Origin: Veillonellaceae bacterium SB90
GTDB lineage: Bacteria; Bacillota; Negativicutes; Selenomonadales; Selenomonadaceae
Assembly (NCBI GenBank): GCA_902364065.1
Contig: CABJCJ010000004.1
Coordinates: 1 to 64,000, forward strand
Length of the DNA: 64,000 nucleotides
Direction of reading: 5' to 3'
This document shows, piece by piece, positions 60,106 to 64,000 of this stretch. Positions within the stretch are counted from its first letter, which is position 1. Every line of letters begins with the position of its first letter. The position numbers and the translations under genes are program-made. The notes under the pieces are model-generated. The model was given only the letters and a program-made list of their open reading frames with translations, made no database searches and was not told the origin of the DNA.

Positions 60106-61458
60106 TTACGCCTCGGCTTCGAGCTTGGCGTTTTCAGACTGGACTTTTTCTGCAGCGAAGACATCCTTGCGCTGGCCGTTGAGCTTGTACTGGATGGTCA
60201 GCACGAGCAGGCCGGAGACGAGCATTGCCGCACCCATGATGTAGTAGCCGGCAGCGAAGGAACCCGTGTTGACTTTGACCCAGGCCATCATGTTCGGTCC
60301 GACCCAGCCGCCGAGATTGCCGCAGGAATTGATGAGAGCGACGGAACCAGCAGCCGCAGGACCCGTGAGGAACGTCGTCGGGATTGTCCACCAGACGCCC
60401 ATGGCGGCGTGGATGCCGATAGCGGAGAGGCAGACGAGTGCGAGTGCGACAGGCAGGCTCTGAGCGAACGGGGAGAGGCCGAGGCCAACAGCACCGACGA
60501 AGAGCGTGCCGGCTACATGCCAGACCTTATCGCCCGTCTTCGTAGCTGTCTTACTGATGATGAGCTGCACGATGAGAGCCGCCGTCATCGGGATGGCGAT
60601 TGCACCGCCGAGCAGGGAAGTGGAGAGGCCGGAAAGTTCCTTGAGAACAGTCGGCATCCAGAAGTAGAAGCCCCAGAAACCAACGACCCAGAGGAAATAG
60701 ATGAGGCAGAGCTTGAGGACTTTCGGATCATGGAAGGCCTGGAGAACCGTGTATTTCTTGCGGGCCTGCATGGCAGCCTGTTCTTTCTTGAAGTTGTCCG
60801 TCAGATATTCCTTTTCAGCATCCGTGAGCCAGCCAACTTGGTCCGGACGATCCTTGACGCAGAAGAAGAAGAAAACAGCGAAGGCGAGAGCCGGGATGGC
60901 TTCGAGGATGAAGAGTTCCTGCCAGCCGTGCATGCCGAAGAAGGAGCTTTCAAGCAGTACGCCGGCAAGCGGTGCACCGATGATGTTCGAGAGCAGCAGC
61001 GACGTCAGCATGAGGCTCGTGGCGCGCGCTCTTTCACCTGCCGTGAACCAGCGCGGGAAGAGCACCGAGTAGATGACGGGGTAGAGGCTGGCTTCCGAGG
61101 CGCCCAGCAGGAACCGGCAGAGAAAGAATTGGAACTCCGTCGTCACGAAGGCCATGAAGATGCAGACAAGGCCCCAGGTGAACATGATGCGCGAGATCCA
61201 TTTCGTTGCGGAGAAATGGGAGGCTACGAGTGAGCCCGGGATCTCGAAAATCAGATAGCCGACAAAGAAGATGCCGGCGCCCATGCCGAAGACTTCCGGC
61301 GTTATCCACGGCAGATCGGCTGTCATCGTGAGCTTGGCATACGCGAGATTGACGCGATCAATGCAGGCGATGATTGAGACGAGGAAGACCGGCAGGATGA
61401 TGCGCCAGTCACGTGCCCGTTTCAGTCGTGCGAAATCAACGTTTGCTGCGTGTTCCAT
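60106..61458 (-). CDS. MFS transporter, anion:cation symporter (ACS)-like
   Basis: 450 residues with twelve hydrophobic helices. Features are SIIACIDRVNLAYAKLTM at helix 1, the helix 2-3 region GYLIFEIPGSLVASHFSATKW, then LGASEASLYPVIYSVLFPRWF, and a central loop with VKDRPDQVGWLTDAEKEYL, all typical of the ACS family (tartrate, glucarate and similar anions). GGAGGTATC precedes ATG 61458. The gene is preceded by a T-box leader, so its expression responds to an uncharged tRNA. That argues for an amino acid or a close precursor as the physiological substrate. Confidence 0.9.
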   Translation of the reverse strand: MEHAANVDFARLKRARDWRIILPVFLVSIIACIDRVNLAYAKLTMTADLPWITPEVFGMGAGIFFVGYLIFEIPGSLVASHFSATKWISRIMFTWGLVCIFMAFVTTEFQFFLCRFLLGASEASLYPVIYSVLFPRWFTAGERARATSLMLTSLLLSNIIGAPLAGVLLESSFFGMHGWQELFILEAIPALAFAVFFFFCVKDRPDQVGWLTDAEKEYLTDNFKKEQAAMQARKKYTVLQAFHDPKVLKLCLIYFLWVVGFWGFYFWMPTVLKELSGLSTSLLGGAIAIPMTAALIVQLIISKTATKTGDKVWHVAGTLFVGAVGLGLSPFAQSLPVALALVCLSAIGIHAAMGVWWTIPTTFLTGPAAAGSVALINSCGNLGGWVGPNMMAWVKVNTGSFAAGYYIMGAAMLVSGLLVLTIQYKLNGQRKDVFAAEKVQSENAKLEAEA

Positions 61459-61502
61459 AATGATACCTCCAGGGAAAATAGAAAGAATAAAAGCTTTTGC
61501 TG

Positions 61503-61539
61503 AAAATAAAAAATCCGTCCCTTTGAAAGGGACGGATTT
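61503..61539 (-). terminator. T-box terminator hairpin
   Basis: AAATCCGTCCCTTT and its complement, followed on the minus strand by TTTTTT; formed when the cognate tRNA is charged. Confidence 0.9.
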
Positions 61540-61813
61540 GATTTCCGCGTTACCACCCAAGTTTCGTGCAAAAGCACGACGCTCTGACGTACTCAGGTAT
61601 TCGATTCACGACGTACCATCATACGCGGCTCCTGTAACGGGGAGCAGTCGTGGCCGCTTACTTTTGGTTCAGCGCCATACCTCGAGGATGATTTTCGGCT
61701 TCCTGCTCATCTCCGGCTTTCACCATACCCGGCTCGCTATGCATCAGCGTGGGAAACTTACTCTTTCCTGTCATCGGCTGTTTTTGATGTAAGGACTGTT
61801 GTTCTTGATTACG
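61503..61813 (-). promoter_or_regulatory. T-box riboswitch leader of the MFS gene
   Basis: On the minus strand TTGGGTGGTAACGCGG (61545-61560), the T-box sequence that pairs with a tRNA acceptor end, is followed by a terminator with a perfect 14-bp stem (61511-61539) and T-run. Upstream, a GATGACAGGAAAGAGTAA-type element and a GCCG/CGGC base helix (about 61770 with 61652) fit Stem I. The specifier should lie near 61661-61675 (GCTGAACCAAAAG on the minus strand); ACC (Thr) and CCA (Pro) are possible readings that I cannot separate by eye. Confidence 0.88.
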
Positions 61814-61819
61814 TGTCTT

Positions 61820-61848
61820 ATCATAACGCTGCTATGTAAACTTGTCAA
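61820..61848 (-). promoter_or_regulatory. Promoter of the T-box leader
   Basis: On the minus strand a perfect TTGACA (61843-61848), 17 bases, TATGAT (61820-61825). Confidence 0.8.
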
Positions 61849-62008
61849 CATCTTTTTTGTTTTTCTCGAATATTTGTCTATGATGTGAATCTGACTGTAT
61901 GCAAATGGGATCGCTGGCATGGTAATGTATTCGATTTTGATCGTTCGTATTCGAAAGAGAAAATCTGATTTCTGCGCGATGGGAGAAGATTTTGGTATCG
62001 TTTTATAG

Positions 62009-62014
62009 TATAAT
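62009..62014 (+). promoter_or_regulatory. -10 element of the sigma-54 activator gene
   Basis: TATAAT 27 bases upstream of the start codon; no convincing -35. Confidence 0.4.
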
Positions 62015-62040
62015 AGAAACTATCAGAAAGGACGATTACC

Positions 62041-63717
62041 ATGATATACGAAAAGGAAGCCGTCATCCATGATGAGGGCGGCATCCATGCCCGCGTGGCG
62101 GCCATGATCGTGCAGCGGGCGCAGGAACTGTCGAAGCGCTACGACTGCCATCTGTTCCTGCGCAGCGAGCGCAGTGAGCGCTGTGAGATGCACAGCCTCA
62201 TGAAGCTCATCGCGCTCAAGGTCAACCGCGGCGACTCGGTCTTTGTCTCGGCCGAAGGTGACAACGGCCGGCAGGCTGTGCTTGAGATGGTGCGTTTCCT
62301 CGAAGGTGATTTCGAGATGCATGAGGCGGCGGAAATCCACGGCGTGGACAAGCTGCTGCATGAGAACGCACTGATCCAGGAACGCCTGCAGCTGATCCTG
62401 GAGGCCGTGCAGGACGGCATCTGCGTCGTGGACCGCACGGGAGAGATCACATACGTCAATCCCTCCTACCTGCGCATCGTGCACAAGACGCCGGAAATGG
62501 TCATCGGGCAGAACGTCTTTGAGACGGCTCCGAACGGCAACCGCTCGGGCGTACTGCGCTCGGGCGTGGCGCGCATCGGCAGCATCAGCCACAAGAAAGA
62601 TGGCACGACCGTTGTCGCGAACGTCAACCCGCTGTTTGTCGACGGGGAGATTGCCGGCGTCGTCTCGGTCATCAAGGATATCACGGAAATCCAGACTCTG
62701 ATGGAACGCCTGAGCCAGGTATCGGCCAAGGCGGAATACCTCGAGCAGGAACTCCTGCGCACGAAGAAGACGGCGCAGGCTTTCTCCAATTACATCGGCA
62801 AGAGCGGCAAGGTCATCGATGTGCTGGCCCTGGCGTCCAAGGCCGCGGATTCCGGTGCCAATGTGCTCGTGCGCGGCGAGAGCGGCACGGGCAAAGAGGT
62901 CATCGCCGAGGGCATCCACTATGCGAGCTCGCGCCGCCGCGGCCCGTTCATCCGTGTCAACTGCGGGGCCATCCCGGGAGCCTTGCTCGAATCCGAGCTC
63001 TTCGGTCATGAAAAGGGCGCCTTCACGGGAGCCGTGCGCCGCAAGCTCGGCAAGTTTGAGCTCGCGAATCACGGGACAATTTTCCTCGACGAGATCGGCG
63101 ATCTCGACAAGAACATGCAGGTCAAGCTGCTGCGCGTCATCCAGCAGAAGGAATTTGACCGCGTGGGCGGCGAGGAAACCATCCATGTCGATGTGCGCAT
63201 CATTGCGGCCACGAACCGCAACCTCGAGGAAATGGTAAAGGCCGGGGAGTTCCGCGACGACCTCTACTACCGGCTCAACGTCATTCCCATCCTGCTACCG
63301 CCGCTGCGTGACCGCGTGGAGGATATCCCGCTGCTCGTCGAGCACTTCATCGAGAAGATCAGCTCGGAGGCGCAGAAGCGCGTGCGCGGCATCACGCCGG
63401 AGGCCATGCGCATGCTCATGCATTACCGCTGGCCCGGCAATGTGCGCGAGCTCGAGAACGTCATCGAGCGCGTGATTACACTCATGGATACCGAAGAGAT
63501 CAACGAAGCCGTGCTGCCTTCCTACATCAAGGGTGAGATCGCCGGGCGCGAAGTCCAGAACATCGCTGACGACACGATCCTGCCCTGGGAGGAATACGAG
63601 AAGCAGATCATCGCCAATGCTCTGCGCCAGTGCAACAGCTTCAATGCGGCGGGAAAACTCCTGCGCATCAGCCACAAGACCGTGGCCGCCAAGGCGCGGA
63701 AATACGGCTTGGTATAA
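62041..63717 (+). CDS. Sigma-54-dependent activator with N-terminal HPr-like and PAS domains
   Basis: 558 residues. Residues 1-90 resemble the PTS phosphocarrier HPr: GGIHARVA places His16 and Arg18 like HPr His15/Arg17, and the HSLMKLIAL segment puts Ser52 at the HPr Ser46 position. A PAS domain (about 110-220) and a short coiled coil follow. The AAA+ sigma-54 interaction domain has Walker A GESGTGKE (279-286), the sigma-54-contacting GAFTGA (326-331), Walker B TIFLDEIGD and an R-finger region. The C-terminal Fis-type HTH is NSFNAAGKLLRISHKTVAAK. It should activate a -24/-12 promoter in response to PTS or metabolite state; the promoter at 63907 is the prime candidate. Confidence 0.93.
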   Translation: MIYEKEAVIHDEGGIHARVAAMIVQRAQELSKRYDCHLFLRSERSERCEMHSLMKLIALKVNRGDSVFVSAEGDNGRQAVLEMVRFLEGDFEMHEAAEIHGVDKLLHENALIQERLQLILEAVQDGICVVDRTGEITYVNPSYLRIVHKTPEMVIGQNVFETAPNGNRSGVLRSGVARIGSISHKKDGTTVVANVNPLFVDGEIAGVVSVIKDITEIQTLMERLSQVSAKAEYLEQELLRTKKTAQAFSNYIGKSGKVIDVLALASKAADSGANVLVRGESGTGKEVIAEGIHYASSRRRGPFIRVNCGAIPGALLESELFGHEKGAFTGAVRRKLGKFELANHGTIFLDEIGDLDKNMQVKLLRVIQQKEFDRVGGEETIHVDVRIIAATNRNLEEMVKAGEFRDDLYYRLNVIPILLPPLRDRVEDIPLLVEHFIEKISSEAQKRVRGITPEAMRMLMHYRWPGNVRELENVIERVITLMDTEEINEAVLPSYIKGEIAGREVQNIADDTILPWEEYEKQIIANALRQCNSFNAAGKLLRISHKTVAAKARKYGLV

Positions 63718-63785
63718 ATTACCAACCGTAGGAAAAGATTACCAACAAAAATCTTGATTTTGGTAAATTTTACCATAACCGCAAG
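63718..63785 (+). promoter_or_regulatory. Candidate enhancer sites for the sigma-54 activator
   Basis: TTACCAAC (63719-63726), TTACCAAC (63739-63746), the inverted TTTGGTAA (63759-63766) and TTTACCAT (63768-63775) cluster 120-190 bases upstream of the -24/-12 promoter, the usual distance for activator sites. Confidence 0.6.
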
Positions 63786-63906
63786 CGAAACGTTTGGGAT
63801 AAAATTGGAACAATACCAAAGACGAAAAAAGATTTTTCCCCTTGAGCCCTTCTGCCACAAGGGTTTAGGGCAAAAATAAAATAATCTGTCCAGCAGTATA
63901 AAGAAG

Positions 63907-63923
63907 TTGGCACGCGTCTTGCA
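63907..63923 (+). promoter_or_regulatory. Sigma-54 (-24/-12) promoter
   Basis: TTGGCACG-CGTC-TTGCA is a full match to the consensus TGGCACG-N4-TTGCW. It points out of the right edge; no gene start is visible by 64000, so the leader is at least about 65 bases. Confidence 0.9.
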
Positions 63924-64000
63924 ATAATTATAAGTGCTGATTATAGACCTGTTGGAACAGGTTGGGAAACATTCAGGTTTTAGGTGTTACATTTTTAAGA

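Overview
The window reads as chromosomal DNA of an anaerobic, diderm Firmicute of the Negativicutes, most likely family Selenomonadaceae (Selenomonas or Mitsuokella type). The pointers are OmpM-type porins that carry an N-terminal SLH domain and end in an aromatic residue, a Firmicute-type core cluster (DUF2232, gdpP, rplI, lon-like protease, dnaB), an oxygen-sensitive [NiFe] uptake hydrogenase, sugar PTS systems and a T-box leader. Base composition is moderately GC-rich by eye. The genus is inference.

Layout. 1-1400: 3' end of a phosphohexomutase gene, a small Cys-motif protein and tRNA-Ala(CGC). 1420-9559: a compact hydrogenase operon, hyaABC, a small HMA-like protein, hypA, hypB, hyaD, hypCDE (no hypF). 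9721-12357: two secreted proteins flanking a cation-efflux (CDF) gene. 12440-12876: gene-free DNA with two large inverted repeats. 12993-19794: DUF2232, gdpP, rplI, lonC-like, dnaB. 19804-23356: sucrose PTS and sucrose-6-phosphate hydrolase behind a cre/LacI-like operator. 23427-25601: a small unknown gene, an Rrf2 (CymR-like) regulator and divergent cysK. 25709-30005: trkA and two trkH genes. 30190-36901: AEC carrier, RpiR regulator, alpha-glucoside PTS, GH13 glucosidase, HAD phosphatase. 37102-53607: an envelope region with three ompM porins (one interrupted by an IS607-type element), a large GH13 amylase, a PLC/P1-nuclease-like protein and three 5'-nucleotidase-type metallophosphatases. 53702-56244: metNIQ on the minus strand. 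56502-59965: DUF3793, flavodoxin, amino-acid binding protein, homocysteine methyltransferase and a YhcH-family protein. 60106-61813: an MFS transporter behind a T-box. 62041-64000: a sigma-54 activator with an N-terminal HPr-like domain, followed by putative enhancer sites and a consensus -24/-12 promoter that fires out of the window.

How it fits together. The cell takes up sucrose and alpha-glucosides by PTS and digests alpha-glucans outside the cytoplasm. It can oxidise H2 through a Tat-exported hydrogenase coupled to cytochrome b. It scavenges nucleotides and phosphate esters in the periplasm behind OmpM porins, and handles sulfur amino acids through cysK, metNIQ and mmuM. The most unusual items are the RNA-guided IS607/TnpB element sitting exactly in an ompM SLH codon, with a predicted guide that resembles the sister porin genes; the separation of the HypB-type nickel motif onto a small HMA-fold protein; the HPr-PAS-sigma-54 regulator with a perfect -24/-12 promoter next door; and the unexplained giant palindromes at 12.4-12.9 kb.
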